64,000 bases of DNA, from positions 1-64,000 of the forward strand of contig JAUCBJ010007322.1 of assembly GCA_032718475.1 (NCBI GenBank), given 5' to 3'. Origin of the DNA: Nemertoderma westbladi (lineage: Eukaryota > Xenacoelomorpha > Nemertodermatida > Nemertodermatidae). Position 1 is the first letter of the stretch; each line of letters starts with the position of its first letter. The position numbers and the translations under genes are program-made. Below are positions 43,681 to 56,760 of the stretch, one piece after another. The notes beneath the pieces are model-generated. The model worked only from the letters and a program-made list of their open reading frames with translations. It was not told where the DNA came from and did not search any database.

Positions 43681-43999
43681 TTGGGGTTGGGTTGGGGTTG
43701 TAGGGTAGAAGAATGGGTTTGAAGGGGTTGGGGTTGGGTTGGGGTTGTAGGGTAGAAGAATGGGTTTGTAGGGGTTGGGGTTGGGGTTTGTAGGGTAGAA
43801 GAATGGGTTTGTAGGGGTTGGGGTTGGGTTGGGGTTGCAGGGTTGGGTTTGGGTTGGGGTTGTAGGGTAGAAGATTGGGTTTGTAGGGGTTGGGGTTGGG
43901 TTGGGGTTGTAGGGTAGAAGAATGGGTTTGTAGGGATTGTGGTTGGGGTTGTAGGGTAGTAGAATTGATTTGTAGGGGTTGGGGTTGGGTAGGGGTTGT

Positions 44000-46900
44000 T
44001 GGGTAGAAGCATGGGTTTGTAGGGGTTGGGTTTGAGTTGGGGTTGTAGGGTCGAAGAATGGGTTTGAAGGGGTTGTTGTTGGGGTTGTAGGGTAGAAGAG
44101 TGAATTTGTAGGGGTTGGGGTTGGGTTTGGGGTTGTAGAGTAGAAGAATGGGTTTGTAGGGGTTGGGGTTGGGTTGGGGTTTGTAGGGTAGAAGATTGGG
44201 TTTGTAGGGGTTGGGGTTGGGTTGGGGTTGTAGTGTATAAGAATGGGTTTGAAGGGTTTGGGGTTGGGTTTGGGGTTGTAGAGTAGAAGAATGGGTTTGT
44301 AGGGGTTGGGGTTGGGTTGGGGTTGAAGGGTAGAAGAATGGGTTTGAAGGGGTTGGGGTTAGGTTGGGGTTGTAGTGTAGAAGAATGGGTTTGTAGGGTT
44401 TGGGGTTGGGGTTTGTAGGGTAGAAGATTGGGTTTGAAGGGGTTGGGGTTGGGTAGGGGTTGTAGGGTAGAAGCATGGGTTTGTAGGGGCTGGGGTTGGG
44501 TTGGGGTTGTAAAGTAGAAGAATGGGTTTGAAGGGGTTGGGGTTGGGTTTGGGGTTGTAGAGTAGAAGAATGGGTTTGTAGGGGTTGAGGTTGGGTTGGG
44601 GTTGTAGGGTAGAAGAATGGGTTTGTAGGGTTTGGGGTTGCATTGGGGTTGTAGGGTAGAAAATTGGTTGTTAGGGGTTGGGGTTGGGTTGGGGTTTGTA
44701 GGGTAAAAGATTGGGTTTGTAGGGGTTGGGGTTGGGATTGTAGGGTAGTAGAATTGATTTGTAGGGGTTGGGGTTGGGTTGGGGTTGTAGGGTAGAAGAT
44801 TGGGTATGTAGGGGTTGGGGTTGTAGGGTAGAAGATTGGGTTTGTAGGGGTTGGGGTTGTAGGGTAGAAGATTGGGTTTGTAGGGGTTGGGGTTGGGTTG
44901 GGGTTGTAGGGTAGAAGAATGGGTTTGTAGGGATTGTGGTTGGGGTTGTAGGGTAGTAGTATTGATTTGTAGGGGTTGGGTTTGGGTAGGGGTTGTTGGG
45001 TAGAAGCATGGGTTTGTAGGGGTTGGGTTTGGGTTGGGGTTGTAGGGTAGAAGAATGGGTTTGAAGGGGTTGTTGTTGGGGTTGTACTGTAGAAGAGTGA
45101 ATTTGTAGGGGTTGGGGTTGGGTTTGGGGTTGTAGAGTAGAAGAATGGGTTTGTAGGGGTTGGGGTTGGGTTGGGGTTTGTAGGGTAGAAGATTGGGTTT
45201 GTAGGGTTTGGGGATGGGTTGGGGTTGTAGGGTAGAAGAATGGGTTTGAAGGGGTTGGGTTTGGGTTTGGGGTTGTAGGGTAGAAGAATGGGTTTGTAGG
45301 GGTTGGGGTGGGGTTGGGGTTGTAGGGTAGAAGAATGGGTTTGAAGGGTTGGGGTTAGGTTGGGGTTGTAGGGTAGAAGAATGGGTTTGTAGGGTTTGGG
45401 GTTTGTAGGGTAGAAGATTGGGTTTGTAGGGGTTGGGTTTGGGGTTGTAGGGTAGAAGAATGGGTTTGAAGGGGTTGGGGTTGGGTTTGGGGTTGTAGAG
45501 TAGAAGAATGGGTTTGTAGGGGTTGGGGTTGGGTTGGGGTTGTAGGGTAGAAGAATGGGTTTGAAGGGGTTGGGGTTGGGTTTGGGGTTGTAGAGTAGAA
45601 GAATGGGTTTGTAGGGGTTGGGGTTGGGTTGGGGTTGTAGGGTAGAAGAATGGGTTTGTAGGGTTTGGGGTTGGGTTGGGGTTTGCAGGGTAGAAGATTG
45701 GGTATGTAGGGGTTGGGGTTGTAGGGTAGAAGATTGGGTTTGTAGGGGTTGGGGTTGTAGGGTAGAAGATTGGGTTTGTAGGGGTTGGGGTTGTAGGGTA
45801 GAAGATTGGGTTTGAAGGTGTTGTTGTTGGAGTTGTAGGGTAGAAGAGTGAATTTTTAGGGGTTGGGGTTGGGGTTGTAGGGTAGAAAATGGGTTTGTAT
45901 GGGTTGGGGTTGGGTTGGGGTTTGTAGGGTAGAAGATTGGTTTTGTAGGGGTTTGGGTTGGGTTGGGGTTGTAGGGTAGAAGAATGGGTTTGAAGGGTTG
46001 TTGTTGGGGTTGTAGGGTAGAAGAGTGAATTTGTAGGGGTTGGGGTTGGGGTTGTAGGGAAGAAAATGGGTTTCTAGGGGTCTCTATGTAGAAGAATGGG
46101 TTTGTAGGGGTTGGGGTTGGGTTGGGGTTGTAGGGTAGAAGAATTGGTTTGAAGGGGTTGTGGTTGTGGTTGGGGTTGTAGGGTAGAAGAGTGAATTTGT
46201 AGGGGTTGGGGTTGGAGGGTAAAATAATGGGTTTGTAGGGGTTGGGGTTGGGTAGGGGTTGTAGGGTAGAAGATTGGGTTTGTAGGGGTTGGGGTTGGTT
46301 TGAGGTTGTAGAGTAGAAGAATGGGCTTGTAGGGGTTGGGGTTGGATTGGGTTTGTAGGGTAGAAAATGGGTTGGATTGGGGTTGTAGGGTAGAAAATGG
46401 GTTTGTAGGGGTTGGGGTTGGGGTTTGTAGGGTAGAAGATTGGGTTTGTAGGGGTTGGGGTTGGGTTGGGGTTTGTAGGGTAGAAGACTGGGTTTGTGGG
46501 GGTTGGGGTTGGTGTTGTAGGGTAGAAGACTGGGTTTGAAGGGTTTGGGGTTTGTAGGGTAGAAGAGTGAATTTGTAGGGGTTGGGGTTGTAGGGTAGAA
46601 GAATGGGTTTGTAGGGGTTGGGGTTGGGGTTGGATTGGGGTTGTAGGGTAGAAAATGGGTTGGATTGGGGTAAAATAATGGGTTTGTAGGGGTTGGGGTT
46701 GGGTAGGGGTTGTAGGGTAGAAGATTGGGTTTGTAGGGGTTGGGGTTGGTTTGAGGTTGTAGAGTAGAAGAATGGGTTTGTAGGGGTTGGGGTTGGATTG
46801 GGTTTGTAGGGTAGAAAATGGGTTGGATTGGGGTTGTAGGGTAGAAAATGGGTTTGTAGGGGTTGGGGTTGGGTTGGGGTTTGTATGGTAGAAGATTGGG

Positions 46901-49900
46901 TTTGTAGGGGTTGGGGTTGGGTTGGGGTTTGTAGGGTAGAAGACTGGGTTTGTGGGGTTTGGGGTTGGTGTTGTAGGGTAGAAGACTGGGTTTGAAGGGT
47001 TTGGGGTTTGTAGGGTAGAAGAGTGAATTTGTAGGGGTTGGGGTTGTAGGGTAGAAGAATGGGTTTGTAGGGGTTGGGGTTGGATTGGGGTTGTAGGGTA
47101 GAAAATGGGTTGGATTGGGGTTGTAGGGTAGAAGAATGGGTTTGTAGGGGTTGGGGTTGTAGGGTAGAAGAACGGGTTTGTATGGGTTGGGGTTGGATTG
47201 GGGTTGTAGGGTAGAAGAATGGGTTTGTAGGGGTTGGTGTTTTAGGGTAGAAGTATGGGTTTGTATGGGTTGGGGTTGGGTTGGGGTTGTAGGGTAGAAG
47301 AATGGGTTTGGAGGGGTTGTGGTTGGGGTTGTAGGGTAGAAGAATGAATTTGTAGGGTTTGGGTTTTGTAGGGTAGAAGAGTGAATTTGTAGGGGTTGGG
47401 GTTAGGATTGTAGGGTAGAAGGATGGGTTTGTATGGGTTGGGGTTGGGTTGGGGTTTGTAGGGTAGAAGAATGCGTTTGTAGGGGTTGGGGTTGGGTTGG
47501 GGTTGTAGGGTAGAATAATGGGTTTGTACGGGTTGAGGTTGGGTTGGGGTTGTAGGGTTGAAAATGGGTTTGAAGGGGTTGGGGTTAGGTTGGGGTTGTA
47601 GGGTAGAAGAATGGGTTTGTAGGTGTTGGGGTTGGGTTGGGGTTGTAGGGTAGAAGAATGGGTTAGAAGGGGTTGTGGTTTGGTTGGGGTTGTAGGGTAG
47701 AATAATGTGTTTGTAGGGGTTGGGTTGGGGTTGCAGGGTAGAAGAATGGGTTTGTAGGGTTTGTGGTTGGGGTTTGTAGGGTACAAGAATGGGTTTGTAT
47801 GGGTTGGGGTTGGGTTGGGGTTGGGTTGGGGTTGTAGGGTAGAAGAATGGGTTTGTAGGGGTTGGGGTTGGGTTGGGGTTGTAAGGTAGAAGAATGGGTT
47901 TGAAGGGGTTGGGGTTAGGTTGGGGTTGTAGGGTAGAAGAATGGGATTGTAGGGTTCGGGGTTGGGGTTTGTAGGGTACAAGAATGGGTTTGTAGGGGTT
48001 GGGCTTGGGTTGGGGTTGGGTTGGGTTTGGGTTGGGGTTGTAGGGTAGAAGAATGGATTTGTAGGGGTTGGGGTTGGGTTGGGGTTGTAGGGTAGAAGAA
48101 TGGGTTTGTAGGGATTGTGGTTGGTGTTGTAGGGTAGTAGAATTGATTTGTAGGGGTTGGGGTTGGGTAGGGGTTGTTGGGTAGAAGCATGGGTTTGTAG
48201 GGGTTGGGTTTGAGTTGGGGTTGTAGGGTCGAAGAATGGGTTTGAAGGGGTTGTTGTTGGGGTTGTAGGGTAGAAGAGTGAATTTGTAGGGGTTGGGGTT
48301 GGGTTTGGGGTTGTAGAGTAGAAGAATGGGTTTGTAGGGGTTGGGGTTGGGTTGGGGTTTGTAGGGTAGAAGATTGGGTTTGTAGGGGTTGGGGTTGGGT
48401 TGGGGTTGTAGTGTATAAGAATGGGTTTGAAGGGTTTGGGGTTGGGTTTGGGGTTGTAGAGTAGAAGAATGGGTTTGTAGGGGTTGGGGTTGGGTTGGGG
48501 TTGAAGGGTAGAAGAATGGGTTTGAAGGGGTTGGGGTTAGGTTGGGGTTGTAGTGTAGAAGAATGGGTTTGTAGGGTTTGGGGTTGGGGTTTGTAGGGTA
48601 GAAGAATGGGTTTGAAGGGGTTGGGGTTGGGTTTGGGGTTGTAGAGTAGAATAATGGGTTTGTAGGGGCTGGGGTTGGGTTGGGGTTGTAAAGTAGAAGA
48701 ATGGGTTTGAAGGGGTTGGGGTTGGGTTTGGGGTTGTAGAGTAGAAGAATGGGTTTGTAGGGGTTGAGGTTGGGTTGGGGTTGTAGGGTAGAAGAATGGG
48801 TTTGTAGGGTTTGGGGTTGCATTGGGGTTGTAGGGTAGAAAATTGGTTGTTAGGGGTTGGGGTTGGGTTGGGGTTTGTAGGGTAAAAGATTGGGTTTGTA
48901 GGGGTTGGGGTTGGGATTGTAGGGTAGTAGAATTGATTTGTAGGGGTTGGGGTTGGGTTGGGGTTGTAGGGTAGAAGATTGGGTATGTAGGGGTTGGGGT
49001 TGTAGGGTAGAAGATTGGGTTTGTAGGGGTTGGGGTTGTAGGGTAGAAGATTGGGTTTGTAGGGGTTGGGGTTGGGTTGGGGTTGTAGGGTAGAAGAATG
49101 GGTTTGTAGGGATTGTGGTTGGGGTTGTAGGGTAGTAGTATTGATTTGTAGGGGTTGGGTTTGGGTAGGGGTTGTTGGGTAGAAGCATGGGTTTGTAGGG
49201 GTTGGGTTTGGGTTGGGGTTGTAGGGTAGAAGAATGGGTTTGAAGGGGTTGTTGTTGGGGTTGTACTGTAGAAGAGTGAATTTGTAGGGGTTGGGGTTGG
49301 GTTTGGGGTTGTAGAGTAGAAGAATGGGTTTGTAGGGGTTGGGGTTGGGTTGGGGTTTGTAGGGTAGAAGATTGGGTTTGTAGGGTTTGGGGATGGGTTG
49401 GGGTTGTAGGGTAGAAGAATGGGTTTGAAGGGGTTGGGGTTGGGTTGGGGTTGTAGGGTAGAAGAATGGGTTTGAAGGGTTGGGGTTAGGTTGGGGTTGT
49501 AGGGTAGAAGAATGGGTTTGTAGGGTTTGGGGTTTGTAGTTTAGAAGATTGGGTTTGTAGGGGTTGGGTTGGGGTTGTAGGGTAGAAGAATGGGTTTGAA
49601 GGGGTTGGGGTTGGATTTGGGGTTGTAGAGTAGAAGAATGGGTTTGTAGGGGTTGGGGTTGGGTTGGGGTTGTAGGGTAGAAGAATGGGTTTGAAGGGGT
49701 TGGGGTTGGGTTTGGGGTTGTAGAGTAGAAGAATGGGTTTGTAGGGGTTGGGGTTGGGTTGGGGTTGTAGGGTAGAAGAATGGGTTTGTAGGGTTTGGGG
49801 TTGGGTTGGGGTTTGCAGGGTAGAAGATTGGGTATGTAGGGGTTGGGGTTGTAGGGTAGAAGATTGGGTTTGTAGGGGTTGGGGTTGTAGGGTAGAAGAT

Positions 49901-52900
49901 TGGGTTTGTAGGGGTTGGGGTAAGGATTGTAGGGTAGTAGAATTGATTTGTAGGGGTTGGGGTTGAATTGGGGTTGGGTTGGGGTTGTAGGGTAGAAGAT
50001 TGGGTTTGTAGGGGTTGTGGGTTGGGGTTGTAGGGTAGAAAATGGGTTTGTATGGGTTGGGGTTGGGTTGGGGTTTGTAGGGTAGAAGATTGGTTTTGTA
50101 GGGGTTTGGGTTGGGTTGGGGTTGTAGGGTAGAAGAATGGGTTTGAAGGGTTGTTGTTGGGGTTGTAGGGTAGAAGAGTGAATTTGTAGGGGTTGGGGTT
50201 GGGGTTGTAGGGAAGAAAATGGGTTTCTAGGGGTTGGGGTTTGTAGGGTAGAAGATTGGGTTTGTAGGGGTTGGGGTTGGGTTGGGGTTGTAGGGTAGAA
50301 GAATTGGTTTGAAGGGGTTGTGGTTGGGGTTGGGGTTGTAGGGTAGAAGAGTGAATTTGTAGGGGTTGGGGTTGGAGGGTAAAATAATGGGTTTGTAGGG
50401 GTTGGGGTTGGGTAGGGGTTGTAGGGTAGAAGATTGGGTTTGTAGGGGTTGGGGTTGGTTTGAGGTTGTAGAGTAGAAGAATGGGTTTGTAGGGGTTGGG
50501 GTTGGATTGGGTTTGTAGGGTAGAAAATGGGTTGGATTGGGGTTGTAGGGTAGAAAATGGGTTTGTAGGGGTTGGGGTTGGGTTGGGGTTTGTAGGGTAG
50601 AAGATTGGGTTTGTAGGGGTTGGGGTTGGGTTGGGGTTTGTAGGGTAGAAGACTGGGTTTGTGGGGGTTGGGGTTGGTGTTGTAGGGTAGAAGACTGGGT
50701 TTGAAGGGTTTGGGGTTTGTAGGGTAGAAGAGTGAATTTGTAGGGGTTGGGGTTGTAGGGTAGAAGAATGGGTTTGTAGGGGTTGGGGTTGGGGTTGGAT
50801 TGGGGTTGTAGGGTAGAAAATGGGTTGGATTGGGGTAAAATAATGGGTTTGTAGGGGTATGGAGTGTTGTAGGGTTGGGGTTGTAGGGTAGAAGAATGGA
50901 TTTGTAGGGGTTGGGGTTGGGTTTGGTGTTGTAGGGTAGAAGAATGGGTTTGTATTGGTAGTGGTTGGGATTGTATTGTAGAAGAATGGGTTTGTAGGGG
51001 TTGGGGTTGGGTTTGGGGTTGCAGGGTAGAAGAATGGGTTTGTAGGGGTTGGGGTTGGGTTGGGATTGTAGGGTAGAAGAATGGATTTGTAGGGGTTGGC
51101 GTTGGGTTTGGGGTTGAAGGGTAGAAGACTGGGTTTGTGGGGTTTGGGGTTGGTGTTGTAGGGTAGAAGAATGGGTTTGATAGGGGTTGGGGTTTGTAGG
51201 GTAGAATAATGGATTTGTAGGGGTTGGGTTTGTGGTTGTAGGGTAGAAGAATGGGTTTGTAGGGGTTGGGGTTGTAGGGTAGAAGAATGGGTTTGTATGG
51301 GTTGGGGTTGGGTTGGGGTTGTAGGGTAGAAGAATGGGTTTGTATGGGTTGGGGTTGGGTTGGGTGTAGGTGAAGAATGGGTTTGTAGGGGTTGGGGTTG
51401 TAGGGTAGAAGAACGGGTTTGTATGGGTTGGGGTTGGATTGGGGTTGTAGGGTAGAAGAATGGGTTTGTAGGGGTTGGTGTTTTAGGGTAGAAGAATGGA
51501 TTTGTATGGGTTGGGGTTGGGTTGGGGTTGTAGGGTAGAAGAATGGGTTTGGAGGGGTTGTGGTTGGGGTTGTAGGGTAGAAGAATGAATTTGTAGGGTT
51601 TGGGTTTTGTAGGGTAGAAGAGTGAATTTGTAGGGGTTGGGGTTAGGATTGTAGGGTAGAAGGATGGGTTTGTATGGGTTGGGGTTGGGTTGGGGTTTGT
51701 AGGGTAGAAGATTGAGTTTGTAGGGGTTGGGGTTGGGTTGGGGTTGTAGGATAGAATAAGGGGTTTATACGGGTTGAGGTTGGGTTGGGATTGTAGGGTA
51801 GAAAATGGGTTTGAAGGGGTTGGGGTTAGGTTGGGGTTGTAGGGTAGAAGAATGGGTTTGTAGGTGTTGGGGTTGGGTTGGGGTTGTAGGGTAGAAGAAT
51901 GGGTTTGAAGGGGTTGGGGTTGGGCTGGGGTTGTAGGGTAGAATAATGTGTTTGTAGGGGTTGGGTTGGGTTTGCAGGGTAGAATAATGGGTTTGTAGGG
52001 TTTGTGGTTGGGGTTTGTAGGGTACAAGAATGGGTTTGTATGGGTTGGGGTTGGGTTGGGGTTGGGTTGGGGTTGTAGGGTAGAAGAATGGGTTTGTAGG
52101 GGTTGGGGTTGGGTTGGGGTTGTAAGGTAGAAGAATGGGTTTGAAGGGGTTGGGGTTAGGTTGGGGTTGTAGGGTAGAAGAATGGGATTGTAGGGTTCGG
52201 GGTTGGGGTTTGTAGGGTACAAGAATGGGTTTGTAGGGGTTGGGCTTGGGTTGGGGTTGGGTTGGGTTTGGGTTGGGGTTGTAGGGTAGAAGAATGGATT
52301 TGTAGGGGTTGGGGTTGGGTTGGGGTTGTAGGGTAGAAGAATGGGTTTGTAGGGATTGTGGTTGGTGTTGTAGGGTAGTAGAATTGATTTGTAGGGGTTG
52401 GGGTTGGGTAGGGGTTGTTGGGTAGAAGCATGGGTTTGTAGGGGTTGGGTTTGAGTTGGGGTTGTAGGGTCGAAGAATGGGTTTGAAGGGGTTGTTGTTG
52501 GGGTTGTAGGGTAGAAGAGTGAATTTGTAGGGGTTGGGGTTGGGTTTGGGGTTGTAGAGTAGAAGAATGGGTTTGTAGGGGTTGGGGTTGGGTTGGGGTT
52601 TGTAGGGTAGAAGATTGGGTTTGTAGGGGTTGGGGTTGGGTTGGGGTTGTAGTGTATAAGAATGGGTTTGAAGGGTTTGGGGTTGGGTTTGGGGTTGTAG
52701 AGTAGAAGAATGGGTTTGTAGGGGTTGGGGTTGGGTTGGGGTTGAAGGGTAGAAGAATGGGTTTGAAGGGGTTGGGGTTAGGTTGGGGTTGTAGTGTAGA
52801 AGAATGGGTTTGTAGGGTTTGGGGTTGGGGTTGGGGTTTGTAGGGTAGAAGATTGGGTTTGAAGGGGTTGGGTTGGGGTTGTAGGGTAGAAGAATGGGTT

Positions 52901-55900
52901 TGAAGGGGTTGGGGTTGGGTTTGGGGTTGTAGAGTAGAATAATGGGTTTGTAGGGGCTGGGGTTGGGTTGGGGTTGTAAAGTAGAAGAATGGGTTTGAAG
53001 GGGTTGGGGTTGGGTTTGGGGTTGTAGAGTAGAAGAATGGGTTTGTAGGGGTTGAGGTTGGGTTGGGGTTGTAGGGTAGAAGAATGGGTTTGTAGGGTTT
53101 GGGGTTGCATTGGGGTTGTAGGGTAAAAATTGGTTGTTAGGGGTTGGGGTTGGGTTGGGGTTTGTAGGGTAAAAGATTGGGTTTGTAGGGGTTGGGGTTG
53201 GGATTGTAGGGTAGTAGAATTGATTTGTAGGGGTTGGGGTTTGGTTGGGGTTGTAGGGTAGAAGATTGGGTATGTAGGGGTTGGGGTTGTAGGGTAGAAG
53301 ATTGGGTTTGTAGGGGTTGGGGTTGTAGGGTAGAAGATTGGGTTTGTAGGGGTTGGGGTTGGGTTGGGGTTGTAGGGTAGAAGAATGGGTTTGTAGGGAT
53401 TGTGGTTGGGGTTGTAGGGTAGTAGTATTGATTTGTAGGGGTTGGGTTTGGGTAGGGGTTGTTGGGTAGAAGCATGGGTTTGTAGGGGTTGGGTTTGGGT
53501 TGGGGTTGTAGGGTAGAAGAATGGGTTTGAAGGGGTTGTTGTTGGGGTTGTACTGTAGAAGAGTGAATTTGTAGGGGTTGGGGTTGGGTTTGGGGTTGTA
53601 GAGTAGAAGAATGGGTTTGTAGGGGTTGGGGTTGGGTTGGGGTTTGTAGGGTAGAAGATTGGGTTTGTAGGGTTTGGGGATGGGTTGGGGTTGTAGGGTA
53701 GAAGAATGGGTTTGAAGGGGTTGGGGTTGGGTTTGGGGTTGTAGGGTAGAAGAATGGGTTTTAGGGGTTGGGGTGGGGTTGGGGTTGTAGGGTGAGAATG
53801 GGTTTGAAGGGTTGGGGTTAGGTTGGGGTTGTAGGGTAGAAGAATGGGTTTGTAGGGTTTGGGGTTTGTAGTTTAGAAGATTGGGTTTGTAGGGGTTGGG
53901 TTGGGGTTGTAGGGTAGAAGAATGGGTTTGAAGGGGTTGGGGTTGGATTTGGGGTTGTAGAGTAGAAGAATGGGTTTGTAGGGGTTGGGGTTGGGTTGGG
54001 GTTGTAGGGTAGAAGAATGGGTTTGAAGGGGTTGGGGTTGGGTTTGGGGTTGTAGAGTAGAAGAATGGGTTTGTAGGGGTTGGGGTTGGGTTGGGGGTTG
54101 TAGGGTAGAAGAATGGGTTTGTAGGGTTTGGGGTTGGGTTGGGGTTTGCAGGGTAGAAGATTGGGTATGTAGGGGTTGGGGTTGTAGGGTAGAAGATTGG
54201 GTTTGTAGGGGTTGGGGTTGTAGGGTAGAAGATTGGGTTTGTAGGGGTTGGGGTAAGGATTGTAGGGTAGTAGAATTGATTTGTAGGGGTTGGGGTTGAA
54301 TTGGGGTTGGGTTGGGGTTGTAGGGTAGAAGATTGGGTTTGTAGGGGTTGGGGTTGGTGGGTTGGGGTTGTAGGGTAGAAGAATGGGTTTGAAGGTGTTG
54401 TTGTTGGAGTTGTAGGGTAGAAGAGTGAATTTTTAGGGGTTGGGGTTGGGGTTGTAGGGTAGAAAATGGGTTTGTATGGGTTGGGGTTGGGTTGGGGTTT
54501 GTAGGGTAGAAGATTGGTTTTGTAGGGGTTTGGGTTGGGTTGGGGTTGTAGGGTAGAAGAATGGGTTTGAAGGGGTTGTTGTTGGGGTTGTAGGGTAGAA
54601 GAGTGAATTTGTAGGGGTTGGGGTTGGGGTTGTAGGGAAGAAAATGGGTTTCTAGGGGTTGGGGTTTGTAGGGTAGAAGATTGGGTTTGTAGGGGTTGGG
54701 GTTGGGTTGGGGTTGTAGGGTAGAAGAATTGGTTTGAAGGGGTTGTGGTTGGGGTTGGGGTTGTAGGGTAGAAGAGTGAATTTGTAGGGGTTGGGGTTGG
54801 AGGGTAAAATAATGGGTTTGTAGGGGTTGGGGTTGGGTAGGGGTTGTAGGGTAGAAGATTGGGTTTGTAGGGGTTGGGGTTGGTTTGAGGTTGTAGAGTA
54901 GAAGAATGGGTTTGTAGGGGTTGGGGTTGGATTGGGTTTGTAGGGTAAAAAATGGGTTGGATTGGGGTTGTAGGGTAGAAAATGGGTTTGTAGGGGTTGG
55001 GGTTGGGTTGGGGTTTGTTGGGTAGAAGATTGGGTTTGTAGGGGTTGGGGTTGGGTTGGGGTTTGTAGGGTAGAAGACTGGGTTTGTGGGGGTTGGGGTT
55101 GGTGTTGTAGGGTAGAAGACTGGGTTTGAAGGGTTTGGGGTTTGTAGGGTAGAAGAGTGAATTTGTAGGGGTTGGGGTTGTAGGGTAGAAGAATGGGTTT
55201 GTAGGGGTTGGGGTTGGGGTTGGATTGGGGTTGTAGGGTAGAAAATGGGTTGGATTGGGGTTGTAGGGTAGAAGAATGGATTTGTAGGGTTTGGGGTTTG
55301 TAGGGTAGAAGAGTGAATTTGTAGGGGTTGGGGTTGTAGGGTAGAAGAATGGATTTGTAGGGGTTGGGGTTGGGTTTGGTGTTGTAGGGTAGAAGAATGG
55401 GTTTGTATTGGTAGTGGTTGGGATTGTATTGTAGAAGAATGGGTTTGTAGGGGTTGGGGTTGGGTTTGGGGTTGCGGGGTAGAATAATGGGTTTGTAGGG
55501 GTTGGGGTTGGGTTGGGATTGTAGGGTAGAAGAATGGATTTGTAGGGGTTGGCGTTGGGTTTGGGGTTGAAGGGTAGAAGAATGGGTTTGTGGGGGTTGG
55601 GGTTGTGTTGGGGTTGTAGGGTAGAAGAATGGGTTTGTAGGGGATGGGGTTGTAGGGTAGAAGAATGGGTTTGTAGGGGTTGGGGTTGGGGTTGTAGGGT
55701 AGAAGAATGGGTTTGTAGGGGTTGGGGTTGTAGGGTAGAATAATGGATTTGTAGGGGTTGGGTTTGTGGTTGTAGGGTAGAAGAATGGGTTTGTAGGGGT
55801 TGGGGTTGAGGGTAGAAGAATGGGTTTGTATGGGTTGGGGTTGGGTTGGGGTTGTAGGGTAGAAGAATGGGTTTGTATGGGTTGGGGTTGGGTTGGGGTT

Positions 55901-56760
55901 GTAGGGTGGAAGAATGGGTTTGTAGGGGTTGGGGTTGTAGGGTAGAAGAACGGGTTTGTATGGGTTGGGGTTGGATTGGGGTTGTAGGGTAGAAGAATGG
56001 GTTTGTAGTGGTTGGTGTTTTAGGGTAGAAGAATGGATTTGTATGGGTTGGGGTTGGGTTGGGGTTGTAGGGTAGAAGAATGGGTTCGGAGGGGTTGTGG
56101 TTGGGGTTGTAGGGTAGAAGAATGAATTTGTAGGGTTTGGGTTTTGTAGGGTAGAAGAGTGAATTTGTAGGGGTTGGGGTTAGGATTGTAGGGTAGAAGG
56201 ATGGGTTTGTATGGGTTGGGGTTGGGTTGGGGTTTGTAGGGTAGAAGATTGAGTTTGTAGGGGTTGGGGTTGGGTTGGGTTTGTAGGATAGAATAAGGGG
56301 TTTATACGGGTTGAGGTTGGGTTGGGATTGTAGGGTAGAAAATGGGTTTGAAGGGGTTGGGGTTAGGTTGGGGTTGTAGGGTAGAAGAATGGGTTTGTAG
56401 GTGTTGGGGTTGGGTTGGGGTTGTAGGGTAGAAGAATGGGTTTGAAGGGGTTGGGGTTGGGCTGGGGTTGTAGGGTAGAATAATGTGTTTGTAGGGGTTG
56501 GGTTGGGTTTGCAGGGTAGAATAATGGGTTTGTAGGGTTTGTGGTTGGGGTTTGTAGGGTACAAGAATGGGTTTGTAGGGGTTGGGGTTGGGTTGGGGTT
56601 GTAGGGTAGAAGAATGGATTTGTAGGGGTTGGGGTTGGGTTGGGGTTTTAGGGTAGAAGAATGGGTTTGAAGGGGTTGGGGTTAGGTTGGGGTTGTAGGG
56701 TAGAAGAATGGGATTGTAGGGTTTGGGGTTGAGGTTTGTAGGGTACAAGAATGGGTTTGT
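44000..56760. repeat. Three higher-order units of about 4.2 kb
   Basis: The landmark GTTGCATTGGGG followed by AAAATTGGTTGTTAGG occurs near 44638, 48827 and 53105 (4.19 and 4.28 kb apart). The landmark GGTTGGTGTTTTAGGG occurs near 47237, 51478 and 56015 (4.24 and 4.54 kb apart). Variant units between them keep the same order, with small insertions and deletions. Confidence 0.8.

Noticed and set aside
45618-49966. Short + strand ORFs of the type MGLGWGCRVEEWVCRG
   Set aside because: They are the same satellite read on the G-rich strand; stops appear as soon as the unit variant changes.
51765-56564. 1599-codon minus-strand ORF rich in Pro, Thr, Asn and Gln, and similar long ORFs at 40713-44012, 49541-52222, 29991-32132 and 46074-47981
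   Set aside because: All three minus frames over the same DNA are open because the satellite unit lacks stop codons on that strand. The starts fall on random variant units and there is no domain, signal peptide or codon bias.
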